From Omphiscola glabra (lineage: Eukaryota > Mollusca > Gastropoda > Lymnaeidae), in the NCBI GenBank assembly GCA_964017045.1, contig OZ024807.1, positions 20,395,596-20,459,595 of the forward strand: a stretch of 64,000 bases of DNA, given 5' to 3'. Below the pieces are notes generated by a model, which saw only the letters and a list, made by a program, of their open reading frames with translations, was not told the origin of the DNA and made no database searches. The position numbers were made by a program, and so were the translations under genes. Shown here in pieces: positions 12,701-25,167 of the stretch (positions are counted from its first letter, which is position 1; every line of letters starts with the position of its first letter).

Positions 12701-14591
12701 TAAACCAATTTACCGGATTGTCTAACTTCTGATAAGAAAGCTCAACTTTTTTTCATTCAGTAATATTTAAATAAAACATGTGAGGTTGGGGAGGGGGTAG
12801 TAAAGAGGAGGCAGGGCGCGTTAAAAGAAGCAATATATATTTACGAAATACTACATTTGTTTTGAAAAAGAAAAAAAAAATCCTTAAAAAGTTTCCTTTT
12901 TCAGTAAAAGAAAAAAATATAAGAACAGAAAGACATTTAACATGGAGATAAAATGTGCGAAATAAACTATTTCAAAGATTACTTATGTGCGTTTTCTGCT
13001 ATTCAAAACTGAAAATAATTTAATTAACACGATTTCCAATTATCGAACATGTATAATTGTTCAAAGATACAATTAGAAAAAAGAAAAATCATTAAACCAT
13101 AATGTATTTTAAAAACTACAAAAATATAGAATGCAATTTGAAAGCTAAAGTTTGGAGGCGAGTCTTGTAGATAAGCAAAAATGCACTATGGGAAAGGAAT
13201 AACATACTAAAATTCCCCCAGCAGTCTCCACGAATTAACAGACACATACCTTTAAGAGACACGGTTAAAATAGATCGAGTTGTATGGTATCTTATATTGG
13301 TCGTGTATACATAAAAAATGTATTTTTGTGCTTATATGTTCTTATATTATAAAATCTTTAGGAATCAAGAACTGACGATCAAGACATTATTGAAGGTGAA
13401 GTAAATGTTAACTCAAAAGAAATAAAGGGTTGGACTGCCTTGATGTTCGCATCAACCCGTGGAGATTTTGAAATAGTTCAACAACTTATTGAGGCGGGTG
13501 CCAATGTAAATGAGAAAAATAATAAAGGATGGACTGCATTAATGCTAGCAGCAAAGCAGGGTCATGTTGGCATTGTTAAACTTTTAATTACTAAAGGGGC
13601 TAATGTTAATCTCAAAGCAAAGCATGGTTTGAATGCACTGATAATTAGCACAATTAAAGGGAAAAAAGAGATAGTGAAAGCAATTACAGACACAAACCCT
13701 GATATTTCGGAAAACATAAAAGAACGGATCGGGATAAGAGAAAATTTTAAATATAAAAGAGTTGTAAACCGTGTTCATAACAGAAAGTCACTTATTGACA
13801 AGGAGTTGCTTAAAATAGTGAATGAAACCATTCCACTTTTAGACGAAAGTGTCATTGATGAAACATCTAATAAAGAGAATGACACAATTATAAATGATGA
13901 AATTGGAAGTGAACACGTAATTCAGGTGCCAGAAAATACAAAAGCAGAAAAGAAATACCCGAAAAATAAGCGAATCCAGGTAGTTAAAAAGGGATCTGTC
14001 ATTGATATCATACATGCTGCGAGTAAAGGGAATAGCAGAATGTTGAATTTTGTGCTTAGTCAAGGGGTAAACATTGATGATAAGACAGAGGATGGGATGA
14101 CTGCTTTAATGGTTTTGTCGCTAAAAGGTTGCACTGATGGTATGAAATTACTAATATCAAAGGGAGCAAACATTGACACAGTCAACGACGAAAAGGGGCT
14201 GACTGCTTTAATGTTTGCATGTCATCAGGGGGACATCAAAACAGTTGAATTGCTTATTAAAGAGGGGGCTAATGTTAATTTACTTGATAAACAGGGTTGG
14301 AACGCATTAATGCATGCAGTTAAAAATGGATATAAAGATATTTCTCGTCTCCTCACCAATGGTAAGATAAAAGAAGAGGTTACGAATGTCAACAAAAGCC
14401 CCGAAACAACTCCGAAAAACGATTCTGAGTGTACTGACGATATTAACATTAATGGAAATAATGAAACTGGCAAACAAATAAGTGTTGATTTTGAACAAAG
14501 TGAAGAGGTCAGCAGTAAAGACAAAGCAAAGGATTTCAAAATGGAATCTGTTTCTGAAACTGATGAAGATCCTAGTGATGAAAATGTGTAA
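6782..14591 (+). CDS. R2: single-pass transmembrane receptor with ankyrin-repeat cytoplasmic domain (708 aa)
   Basis: Exons: 6782-6845, 7515-7708, 8793-9000, 9803-10099, 10887-11001, 11583-11601, 13362-14591. All joins use GT/AG and keep phase; the sum is 2127 nt, exactly 709 codons. Residues 1-21 form a signal peptide (core ILLILLGLG). Residues 22-254 are the ectodomain in three exons, with NCSTKC in exon 2, DCNGY and FYC in exon 3 and TPCIVHMKL plus FAACRLDGNY in exon 4; N-glycosylation sequons are frequent. Residues about 267-292 are one hydrophobic helix followed by a basic stop (RFRSRK). Residues 300-708 hold seven ankyrin-type repeats in two blocks with a charged linker, then an acidic tail. 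The seventh amino acid-level group of repeats ends before residue 640. It is probably a plasma-membrane receptor; ligand and pathway are unknown. The 5' UTR and poly(A) site were not fixed. Confidence 0.86.
7950..8182 (+). repeat. U2 snRNA-headed retroposon-like element in R2 intron 2
   Basis: About 30 bases from 7952 (TCTCGGCCTTTTGGCTAAG then ATCAAAGTG) match the 5' end of U2 snRNA. The next bases read GTGGTC where U2 has its branch-site pairing sequence GTAGTA, so it is not a working U2. The remaining 150 bases are GC-rich and unlike U2. They carry a duplicated CAAGAGACCCG, a terminal hairpin (TTGGGAGTG at 8089-8097 with CACTCCCAA at 8130-8138) and an A-rich tail from 8135. A tailed, U2-headed SINE or a retroposed U2-like RNA both fit. 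Confidence 0.6.
13362..14591 (+). CDS. R2 terminal exon: ankyrin-repeat cytoplasmic domain
   Basis: One 1230-nt exon supplies the whole intracellular part after the juxtamembrane microexon. Repeats with the GWTALM / GANVN pattern start near 13428, 13527 and 13626. After a lysine- and glutamate-rich linker of about 100 residues, four more occur between about 14004 and 14360 (motifs DGMTALM, KGLTALM, QGWNALM). The C-terminal 75 residues are Ser/Asp/Glu-rich and probably disordered. Ankyrin repeats bind other proteins, so this end probably acts as a scaffold. Having all repeats in one exon, while the ectodomain is split over small exons, suggests the tail was acquired as one unit. Confidence 0.9.
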   Translation, partial: ESRTDDQDIIEGEVNVNSKEIKGWTALMFASTRGDFEIVQQLIEAGANVNEKNNKGWTALMLAAKQGHVGIVKLLITKGANVNLKAKHGLNALIISTIKGKKEIVKAITDTNPDISENIKERIGIRENFKYKRVVNRVHNRKSLIDKELLKIVNETIPLLDESVIDETSNKENDTIINDEIGSEHVIQVPENTKAEKKYPKNKRIQVVKKGSVIDIIHAASKGNSRMLNFVLSQGVNIDDKTEDGMTALMVLSLKGCTDGMKLLISKGANIDTVNDEKGLTALMFACHQGDIKTVELLIKEGANVNLLDKQGWNALMHAVKNGYKDISRLLTNGKIKEEVTNVNKSPETTPKNDSECTDDININGNNETGKQISVDFEQSEEVSSKDKAKDFKMESVSETDEDPSDENV

Positions 14592-16385
14592 GGGAAATGA
14601 TACTGATATTTTAACATAACATAGATGTGTGAAATATGTATCTTATATCGTTAAATGTTTATACACATTCTATAAAGAATTTAAATGAACATTTCATTTG
14701 TAATATCAGCCAGAGACCTGCAATTAGTAAAATAGCGTAAGTCAATCGTCATGTAATTATTCTTTGTAATACAGCCTTTGCTTTTGTCGCTTTATCCCAT
14801 AATGTTACTTTTTGTACATTTTGAATATTGCAATTTTAGATTAAACAATAACTAACACGAATCAATGTTATGCATATTTATTTAAATATTTATTTTAGTA
14901 CATCATAATATAAGACATATAAAATCATTCTATTCAAATGCTAATTTTCTAATTAATATCGGTTTTATTTGGATCTCATTGGATATATGTCAAATTAACC
15001 AAACCTGAAAGTGAAAATAATACTTTCAAGTGATTTCCCTTTTGACCTTCGTCATTAAAATGTTACTGTTAGCTAAATTCAATTTTTTTATACAAACAAA
15101 TATAAATATACATATCGTATGTAAACTTAATTTATTTTTTTAATTTTATTTTATTTTTACACAGTCATACATTTTTTAGGAAAAAAAAAAAAGTCTTTAA
15201 CAAAATATCATTTAATTAAATGGTTATAGTTATTGATGTCCTAAAGGACATTACTAACTGATCACGGATTATACTGTTGCATTAGATTAAACCCAAATAA
15301 ATTGATGCTTGTAGCATTGGTCCAATGAAATAACAAATGTGTCCACCGGTCTGCGAAATTAATTGAAATGTTCAGGAAACATTGATCTTGAGTTTAATTG
15401 GTAAGTAATAAGACAATACAGGATAAATGTGTATGTCAATACTATAAGTATTCATGGTATATGCATTGAAAATCGATGCGCGATTGTGGTGACCAACAAA
15501 TATGTTTTTTTTACCTATAATTGAAAAATGTGTGTTAATAAGTTGAGAGGTGCATGTACTAAACTTATTTTATGTTTCATTATAGTTTCTAAGTGTTTGT
15601 TAATAATACATTTATCAAATATTTTTAAAACTATTATTAAAGCATAATCATTTCACAACAAAATGATGTTGAACAATTGTTGGCTCTTTTGTAATTCCTT
15701 TTAAGTTAAATATAACATGCATTATGTAAGATTTCTGTACTTATTAATATTATTTTTTTTTCTTATAAAATTTTAATTTTTTTGTTAATGTTTAACTTAA
15801 ATTAACAGTTCACTAATGTTAAGCCGATTAATAAGCCAATATTTCATAATGGGTTGAATTCGCCGGTTTACCTTAAAAAAAGGCAGAACATTATAACAAG
15901 GTGCTTACATAACTTATTTCAACATACATTAAAGAAGCAGCAGAAAGGGATCCCAAATACCCTAAACGAATATGGAATCAATAATGTTGCAGGTTTTCAA
16001 AGTTCACCTAAAACGACACACTGCTGTGAGCGATTGCACAATGCTCTTAATTCATTATTCCAAGACAGTCATCACAGCATTTCATTTTTATTTTTTATTT
16101 TTTATTGACTTCAAAGGGATCTGGCTTGCCAGAGACAAACACTCACAAATGCACATACAGACCGTGTGAGCTGAAAAGAAGATTATATGAAGATCTGTAA
16201 AAGTGGGTTTCCATTGTTTTCCGTTGTTTTCCTTAAAAGCGTTACGTCCATTATGAAAAGTGATTGGACTGTTTTTGCCGTGTTTACGACAATTTTCCAC
16301 CGAGCAGTCATTTTTTTCGGACGATTTGGATAGCTTTTTCCATCAGCTTACGTCCCTTTCGGAAGCTGCTCTAAGTTGTGGGGTA
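14592..16385. other. R2 3' flank and intergenic DNA
   Basis: AT-rich sequence; AATAAA occurs near 15296 but no poly(A) site is certain. A GC-richer stretch at 15850-16385 leads into the Helitron relic and may be part of it, although its frames match nothing I recognise. Confidence 0.4.
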
Positions 16386-17080
16386 AGATCTTATTGTTCT
16401 CATGTCATTTGTCTGGCCATGTCACATTAGTAATGCAAACATAAATGCCAGAGAGTATTTATATATTGAAATTCCCGAACACTATACCTGGGATGACAAA
16501 AATTCAAAATGTAAACTACTTCTTAGAGGACACGACATTTCAACCTGCATACTGTTTACCGCGCGGGTAGAGAAAATGGGTTCCTCTTAATTCTCCTTCT
16601 CAATTTTAGAGGAGCAACATCTTTTAAGGACATATGAACGGTCAAAGGAAATCCTATCACCTTTGCGACTTTCCAAGAGGCATGCATTGTGATAATGCAA
16701 ATAAATGGTGAGGACTAAGAATAAGAAAATGGCCTCACAGAAGCTGCTACCCGTCATATGCTAGCGCAACATTGGCAATTGTTTAAATATATTTTCATCA
16801 TGTGTGAGCCGTCGGATGCAGCAGCATTATTCGACAGACACAAGGATTGTCTAATGGAAGATTATAAGATACAGTTTCGTGTTGAATAAAAGCTTTATAT
16901 TTAACACTATGTATCATTTGGATGCATGCAAAACATCAACCTGTAATTTTTGAACATGGGAATAATACTGTAAATCAACTGAAAAGGCCAAAGTGATAGT
17001 ATGGGATGAAGCTTCAGCACAGCGAGTAAATGCAGTTGAAACATTATATATATATAAGATCGATTGCATTTCATTTGGAT
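16386..17080 (+). mobile_element. Decayed Helitron (Rep/helicase remnants)
   Basis: In shifting plus frames the translation follows the order of a Helitron Rep-helicase. EIPEHYTWDDK (about 16470) resembles the IPxxYxW block. LILLLNFRGATSFKDI (about 16590) and ACIVIMQINGED (about 16680) fit the helicase N-terminal block. CEPSDAAALF with HKDCLMED (about 16805-16865) and a Walker-B-like VIVWDEAS (about 16995) follow. Frameshifts and stops occur throughout, so the copy is dead. No 5' TC or 3' hairpin-CTRR ends were identified. Confidence 0.62.
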
Positions 17081-17369
17081 TTAACAATGACAAACCAATG
17101 GTATTTTTAAAATTTATTTTAAAAAGAAAATGATTAGAAAGGCCGTCGCAAACATTGGGCGGCGTTCATTTGTTGGTCCACTAAAACGTTTCTCCTTGCC
17201 CATGAGTCACTTCCGGGAATGTTTTAATCATGTCGTAAAATGTACAATTTGTTACGATCGTTTGTAGAAATCTGGGAACAGAAATAATAATGGTGTTACT
17301 ACTTTTAAAACTGTCAATAACAGTTTAGAACAACAATCCTAGCAAATTTATAATGGATTAACTAATTTT

Positions 17370-17600
17370 GGATTGTGTTTGGTGGCTGTGTGGTTAAAAG
17401 CATTTTCAATCCCCAGCATCATGCCAGAAAAAACAAAAGCATCGTCATCAATCAGGGTGAATGCGACCCGTTAACCTTGGACGGCCATTTATCACATAGA
17501 AGGAAACTTTTAAATTAAACTCGGGGATGGGGTCCCTTTGGGTATGACATCGACACTATTGAAATTCCGACATCTCATGCGACGCTATTGATGGCAAGCT
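17370..17600 (+). repeat. Old copy of the tRNA-type SINE found at 48.8 kb
   Basis: A degraded head (GTGGCTGTGTGGTTAAAAGC) is followed by a body sharing CGTTAACCTTGGACGGC, AGAAGGAAACT and a GATGGGGTCCC block with the copy at 48787-49226. More diverged than that copy, hence older. No clean target duplication was seen. Confidence 0.65.
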
Positions 17601-17823
17601 TTAAAACAACACACTATTTTTACTTAGTTTATTCGGGTGCGTGAAGAGAGTTGATTTGCTTGTCTGATAGACTGTCTAATCCTAAAAAAATCACAGGCTT
17701 TATGATAACATCCAACGAAGTCTGTCGTTACATTATGACGGACGGAAGCAAAACTCACATTAATTATAATAACTAATTGAAACAATGCGAAAAGTTACAC
17801 GAAAGTCCTTGTTTTATACTCAC

Positions 17824-18238
17824 GGGTATTTACAACCAAACCAACATGATGATAGTCTTTCTGGTCTTCCGTACTATGTGATAATGTTTCACAAACCCAG
17901 CTTAGATTTTTCTTTGCTCTATTTTCAAAGTTTACTTCTAGGAATCTGCTTTTAGATGTTACGTTTATGCACTGCTGGCCCAAGCAATCCAGTAGCTTTA
18001 CTGGGCGGCAATCATATGGTATAAATATGATTTTTAGGGACAGAGATACTCTAATTTTGAAAATGTTCGTGCGCATGTTGTAAACTATAATATTTTTTTA
18101 AAAATAAAAATTCAATAGACACAAACCTTGCCGATGGTGACATTAAATTGCATTTAAAAAAAAATGTAATGCAAATATTTGTATTTTCTGAAAATTATAC
18201 TCACATTTTGTTATTGCAATTTTAAATGTAAGACGCAT
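17824..18238 (-). CDS. R3: fragment of a family-2 receptor gene (ectodomain exon plus tentative leader exon)
   Basis: Ectodomain exon 17824-18084 (261 nt, phase 1 in and out) has a donor reading ACCC then GTGAGT and an AG acceptor. Its translation aligns with the R4 ectodomain around a paired-cysteine segment and the following RFLEVNF (R4 has RYLIDIT). A 34-nt upstream exon, 18205-18238, starts with ATG and ends in phase 1 at GTGAGT, but its peptide (LTFKIAIT core) is a weak signal sequence. No transmembrane or tail exon was found at lower coordinates, where a SINE and the Helitron relic lie. It may be a gene fragment or a gene whose remaining exons I cannot recognise. Confidence 0.5.
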
Positions 18239-18984
18239 ACTCTTGTAAATCACCATTGTTGATAAGGGTAATGAAGAAGAAATCATTTTCTTTAGATACA
18301 CAGTTTGTAACATAAATTATTAAGAAATGTACATTTTTAAAAATGATTGATTGTGTTGTAATACTTATCCGTCCCATGCATTTTTTAAAAAAAAATTCAA
18401 ATTTTCTGATAACCAATAATTAGAAATGTAATATAAGATTAAAAGTGTAGCGTTTGCCTTAAATAAAATTATTAAAAATCATAAGTAAACTATATTTTAA
18501 ATATACAATTGTTCAATAAATATTAATGTGGTTATTAATTGCCTTTAATTGGTTAATGTTATCACTTTAAATATATTTCCAATTAAATAAATAAACCATT
18601 GCAAATTTACAATAACGTATAATACATTTAAAATGCCTTTTTTATGAGGTGAAGCTTTTCTGTGTTTCTAACTTTATAGTTCCATAAATATCATATGTCA
18701 CCTAAACTGAGTAAATTATGGAATACAAAGTTCTACTCTGGAAATTAGAGCATAAAAGAAGATGTCAACTGAACTGTAAAACTATAATAATATTGATGCT
18801 ATACCTACTCATTAACTTTAGCTTTATTATGAGTTTGGCAGGGAAGTCACAAATTTAACAATATATATTTTAAACAAACCTTCTAAAAATAATCTAATCC
18901 GTGGGAATTGACGCTAAATTTTTATTAATTTTTGTTCTTTTCTTTTTCTTTTTTTTTTTTTGCATATACTTTTTCACATCTACC

Positions 18985-19345
18985 TGAAAAATATCGGACA
19001 CATTTGCAATATATCCACCATCACAGCCTTCAAAACTGCACTCAAAACACATATCTTTAAACTCTACTACCCCGACTGATTCCCCACATCTGACCGATAA
19101 ACGTTGCTGCTGGCCGCCGTCCATGGCTTGTCATGTAAAAGTTCTGGGGTGGATGAGGTGAATATGCATTAGTTTTTGTTTTGTCTCTATACATTTGTTC
19201 TTTATTACATAAATGTATGTTATGTTATTGTCACGATTATGTCTCTTTTTCTAATATGTTTATGTACAGCGCAGTGAGCCTAGCCCTAGGCTGGGGTACC
19301 GCGCTATATAAAACAACAAATAATAATACTAATAATAATATGTAT
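18985..19345 (+). mobile_element. 5'-truncated LINE, 3' end only (same family as 37.8-40.3 kb)
   Basis: Contains the LINE end block ACTCAAAACACA, CCCGACTGATTCCC, TGCTGCTGGCCGCC and CGCGCTATATAAAAC, then a (TAA)n-type tail. It matches the 3' end of the longer copy at 39990-40320 in order and spacing. Only the last 50 or so coding residues and the 3' UTR remain. Confidence 0.8.
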
Positions 19346-22129
19346 ACAAATATTGCTAAGTAATTATTGTTTAAAAGGATGTCATATCAATCAATGAAGA
19401 TAAACTGTTAAAATTTAAACGTAAAACCAATTTGATTTGTATTAATCTTTCTCATTTTAAACTTTGACATTAATTTCTTAAAATGCAGATCGAACTACTG
19501 ATTAATATTGTTATAACAGATGAGATGGTTGGTTGATTGGGAGGAGGAATTGAGAAGTTTTGCATATTATTGTATAATAATGTAGACTCAATGGAAAAGT
19601 GGCAGAAAAATTATTGAGAGACACTGATCTGTCAAGAACTGTGGTCCAATTTTTTATAATTTTATAAAAAATAATGTTTATAAGAAAAGAGTATTTCTTT
19701 TAAGAAATAGTTGACAACGGGGTTTCCCAAAGTAAGTTGTAAATTCCCTGACGACACGAAAGAACTTACTAGAAGGTAAGAAAACAAAATGAATACATTA
19801 ACAATAATACTTCGTTCTAACTTGTGTATTTTAGTTTAAAATTAAATACCATTACAGCACAATTAAGCTAAAAAATTATTTTTTTAAAATTAAAAAAATA
19901 AATGAAGTGTTCAAGGAAAAAACCAGTGATGTCAATTTTTCGAAATTTGCAAGTTATCTCCTGTGTGGCTACATTCCACTCAATAGAATAAAATGACACA
20001 TAGGTCCAACTGAAAAAGCAGCGTAATCAATAAATCAATATTTAACAATTTTAATATTTTGATACTTTTATGAGGAATTTTAAAACTGTATTATCATTTT
20101 TCTCCAAACTCTCAAAACATGACATCACTGGTTTTTCCCTTGAGCCCTTCATATGAAGTTAACAAAGGCTTTGCTATAACAAATGTATTCCAGTTTTTGT
20201 GACAGATAACTGATATAATATTAAATATTAAATACATTTTATTTAAAGTGACAATATTGTTAAACTCCCTTTACCAGAATATTAATATAATCACATATAT
20301 TTAAATTATCGAGATAAATTTAGCAATTGGCCAATACATTTATCAATATAATTGTTTTACGTTTTATTGAAATTCAAACTACTTAACAAATATTACAATG
20401 AAACCACATTTCTCTATTAAATGCTGACATTTTACGTGTTTAAAAAAAAAGTAAATGATATTTAAATCTTAACTTCTAAAGTATGAAAAGTAGTGTAGAG
20501 GCGTGTTGATATATATACGAAACTATAAAATATAAAATACATATTTATATAAATGGACCACTTCGCGACAACCTTGAATTAAAAAACATTTAGTCTGATA
20601 AAGGTAATGGACAAGTTTAAAAAAATAAATAAATACATAAATACTGTTAAGGGTGCCTAGCCAGGAATTTTTAAAAAAAAAGGAAAAACAAAAATGAACT
20701 AGTTGAGGATTCACAGACATTCTCGAAAAATTAAAATGCTTGTACAAATCGAGCTAATACTTATTGGTAATTATATTAAATATTTTAATTTAATAACGAT
20801 GACAACAAACGATGAGACGTTCAGAAAAAAAAATTAATAATATTAGAACAGTTTATATCACATTAGTGTTTAAACATTAAAATTGTAGGACAATAATGTC
20901 TAAAAAAAGTCGAAATTTATCCAGGCACATGACACAATTTATCTTCATTATCATTATTACTACGACATTTTCTAGATGAATATTATCTGAAACGTTGGTA
21001 TTTATTTTTTAGAAAGAATGGCATCCAAAAATATGTATTTGCTATTATTGTATTGCACCATGTATCTAAGTCATAACATTACACATATTTCTTATGCTTT
21101 TTGATGTTTAAACAAATAATCCACGTTTCCGTTTAATTTTTTTTTTGTAATTTTTTATTTGTTTGTGTGTTTGTTTGTAATAAATTGCCCAAATAAAAAT
21201 GTTAAACTTGTCAGCCATGTAAAATAAAATTAAACTGTTGCTCCCCGCGTTATACGCGCAAAAATGTAAATTTAAACTTTTTTTGTTTATTATCATTAAT
21301 AATTTTTCTTTCATGGTTTGTATTTAACATTGGGAGGGTGGCGACGCTGACTAAATGAAACATCAAGCATCGGCTTTAGTTAAATTGATTTAAAGCGTTT
21401 CCGGTTTATTGGACGAATCGAGTGTAGTTGTCTAAGTGGTTTAAAGATAAGTAGAAAATCACAGATATAAATTTAGAGCTAAGACTTAATTTCTAGTGAT
21501 ATTTGTGATGGCCGTTGTGTTTTGATGGATTTTTCGCTATCTAAGAAGAACGAATTTGTGAATATGAAGACTGCTAGAGGGAACATTTCTAAAAAGGAGT
21601 AGAAAATCTACAATATTTTAAATGTGCTGAGCTTTGAATAAACTTGACATTGAAAAGATATATGTAAAATAAATGACTTCCAAAAGCCTATTGATGGCAC
21701 ATGTAAGGCAACGCCGGCCTTAGGTAAACTTTTAATCTGTGCGAAGCATTTATTCGGGGCCACCCTCGATATTAATAAATTAATTTCCCCGCCTTTACAG
21801 TTGGTCCCAACTCAAATATTAAAAATGTAACTTTCAATGTATGAAAACTCATTGTATGAAAATCGATTGTAATAAATATTAAAATACCGTTTCTCGACCC
21901 CTTATCTGAGGTTAACACTTCATTATAATAAACTAAAAAAATTGAAATATTTACTGGGCGCCCCTATGGCCTCTGCGTCCTGTGCGAGGGCACAAGTCAC
22001 GAACTCTAAATACCGGCGCTGAGTAAGGATGCGTGTGTTTAGTTCGGTAAATATGTACGAAAATAAGTTGAGATTGAGAAGGAGACGGCTAGAGAATAAC
22101 TAAGAAAGTAGTTTATGACGAAGGGGTAG

Positions 22130-22161
<32 letters not shown>

Positions 22162-22583
22162 AAGAGAGAGAGATTTATTGAGAGAGTTATTTATATATAT
22201 TCTACTCGCGGCCGTAGTTTAGTGACCCCTGATCTAATGTGTATACTGTAGCTTTATCATTCCACTATACCTTATCATGTCATATACTGTTAAACGAAAC
22301 AATGTCCGTCTCAACATCAAAGCCTTACTTCATTTCAGACGCACTATTTAAACTCTCTAAACATGTGCCCTTAGATTTAAAAAAAAAAAAAAACAATACC
22401 GTTGACTCATCTCTACTCACACACTCACTTTCATCCTACCAAACCCAACTCTAACATGAAAAGTGTCCTCATCACTCAATATGACAATTACATTTTTCTG
22501 TAAAGGTCCCTTTATTAATAAACACTAGAAACTGTGTTTTGGTATTATTTAAGGAAAAAACAAAACAATTGCTAAACTTCCTG
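19346..22583. other. Intergenic DNA with one unclassified GC-richer repeat
   Basis: Mostly AT-rich with no gene seen. The segment 21690-22060 is GC-richer (for example GGGCGCCCCTATGGCCTCTG) and resembles the end of a dispersed element, class unknown. An (AT)n and (GA)n stretch lies at 22128-22200. Confidence 0.4.
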
Positions 22584-23660
22584 TTAAGGTATCTCGCTTA
22601 TATTTCCGTAGTACTCCAATTTAGGTTCATCAATAACAGAGATGTATCTATTGTCGTCTAAATATAATTCCTCTAAAACAGTTTCGTACCCAGGGTCCCA
22701 ATGAAATGTTTTCTTAATGAATATGTTATAATTATTGCAGTCCACCATCTTTTCATAGTTTAATTCATCGCTTTCTTCTTTCCAATACATGACACTTGAA
22801 TACTCTCCTTGATCTGGTTTTACTAAGTTAACGTAACCCGTATCGTTATCTAAATGTTTAGGCAAGGCACAGCTGTTTCCAGTCAATATATCCTCTATAC
22901 CAATCGATTTTACGTTGAAAGCTACTTCATCTATCTCTTCATAAATGCGTACACTGCGTACTTCTCTTCTGTTTACCTGATGATTTCGAAAGTCTGAAAG
23001 TCAAATGAATTTTTTATGTAATTAATCAAAAGCCTTTGTTTTTTACACACACACAAAATACTTTATTAAACGGTTAATTTTTTAACCAACTAAACGAGAA
23101 ATAAATTGGTTTTATTTTCTTACATAGAAGCATTTTTTTTTTTTTTTAAATTTTACATTCTACTGTTGATGTAAAACATGCTTAGTTTGTGGGGAGAGGC
23201 TGTTTTGAAAAGGTAGCCGGACACACTAGAAGAAAAATATATCAACCAGATGAAAGTTTACAAAGTTATCTTTTTAGAGTTGTAAATGTAAATAACTGAA
23301 GAAATGTTAATAGGCAGTAAGGAATGCACTAAAGGACATTTATAGATTTAAATTGTCAAATGATAATACAAGCATAAACAAATGCCATGGAAATGTATGA
23401 CATATTTAAAATAAATTATATTTTTTTGTTATTTCTCTTTAACAAAAATAAGTTCACATAAATATGTGTATATATTTAATACATGTTAACTCTTATGATG
23501 ATATGCATATTACTTGTCATGTTCAAACTGCACCAGTCCCAAAATGAGTGTATGGCCGCTCTACAATTCATAGCTACTGGGACATTAAGACATCGTGGAA
23601 CAGGGATCCGAATCATTGTAATCAGTCGAGTACCTAAAAAGGCATTAATTAATAAATTGC

Positions 23661-23710
<50 letters not shown>

Positions 23711-24226
23711 GTTTTTTTATGAGAGTTCTTATTTAATTTTAGATATAACTATTACATTAATTCAAGTTGGATTTTTTTTGTTTTGTTTGATTGTTGAGTT
23801 GAGGGATTATGTGAGATAAGTTTCAAGTAATAATGACATTGTGGAAGATTTATAATCAAGTGCAGAAAATCTGAGAAATATATAAGCCCATACAGAACAT
23901 TTCCAAAGTTAAAGAATGTGTTTTAAGTGATAGTCAACCTACTGAATAAATTAAATAATGGTCAAGCAATGTAACAGATCGTTGACTCCAGAAAGAAAAA
24001 GAGCACGAAGCTAAGCTGGCAATAAGGGCATATCAATTTTAAATGAAAAGGGCAATTGAATCAAGATCTTTCTATTGTTTTGTTCAATGCTGTGATATAA
24101 AAAATCCATTTCTCACAAACAATGATTTGGATATAATCTCAGCATACATAATATTGGTAACGGTAATACTCGAAATCTCATGTTGGTAAGCGCTATACAA
24201 GTATTGAAATGTTATGTGGCGGTTGT

Positions 24227-24258
<32 letters not shown>

Positions 24259-25104
24259 AATGATTTGATTTCTCTGGTCAGGACAAAACCGTGTAAAATA
24301 GAATTCTAAGCGAACTTCTAAAAATTTAGATTCCATAACGTTGAAATGTTGTTCAAGTAACATTATCGTTTTTATGGAGAAATTAATTTAGTCTTAAATT
24401 AAAGTTCTATAACAGACATATATCGTATATTAACATTGCTTAGAGTTTGTTTGGGGACAGAACGAAGAGTGGCTGTCTAAATTATTCTTTTTAGTTTTAA
24501 CCACCTAGTTGTTAAGTTAAGGATGGACAAATGTGATTATGGACGATGTCAACTTATATGTCCTCAGGATTGGATTATTCAATCAAGTTCTTCCACTAAT
24601 TCAATCATTAGTAACAACTCAAGTCCTTTTCATAACTATAACTTTAATTATCAGGAAACACAAGGCACACATCTCTCTTCCCAAAGGTTCTACAACATAA
24701 CTGCCGCACGACTACTACTTACGTCACAATACACATAATATTACGTCATTCAGACAAGCGCGTTCATTATCTAATAATAACTCTTTCACACACCGTGCGT
24801 AATAAACATGCATTCAACGCAACAATAACTACTGAACTCCCATACTTGACAGACGATGTTTTAGAACGAGATAATGTATGAAAAAAAGCTCAAATCAACT
24901 TCTTTGTTAATTAAGGATTTGAAATAGTGTAATAGCATAAATGAAATTTACCCCATTTATAATTTACACATACTTACATATATTGGTGTATATTTTTAAT
25001 TGCAAAAAATAAAATATTTTCTTAAATTTCAAAAACATATTTTTATTTCTTTAAATGTATATATATACATATATATATACATATATAAATATATATATAT
25101 ATAC

Positions 25105-25167
<63 letters not shown>

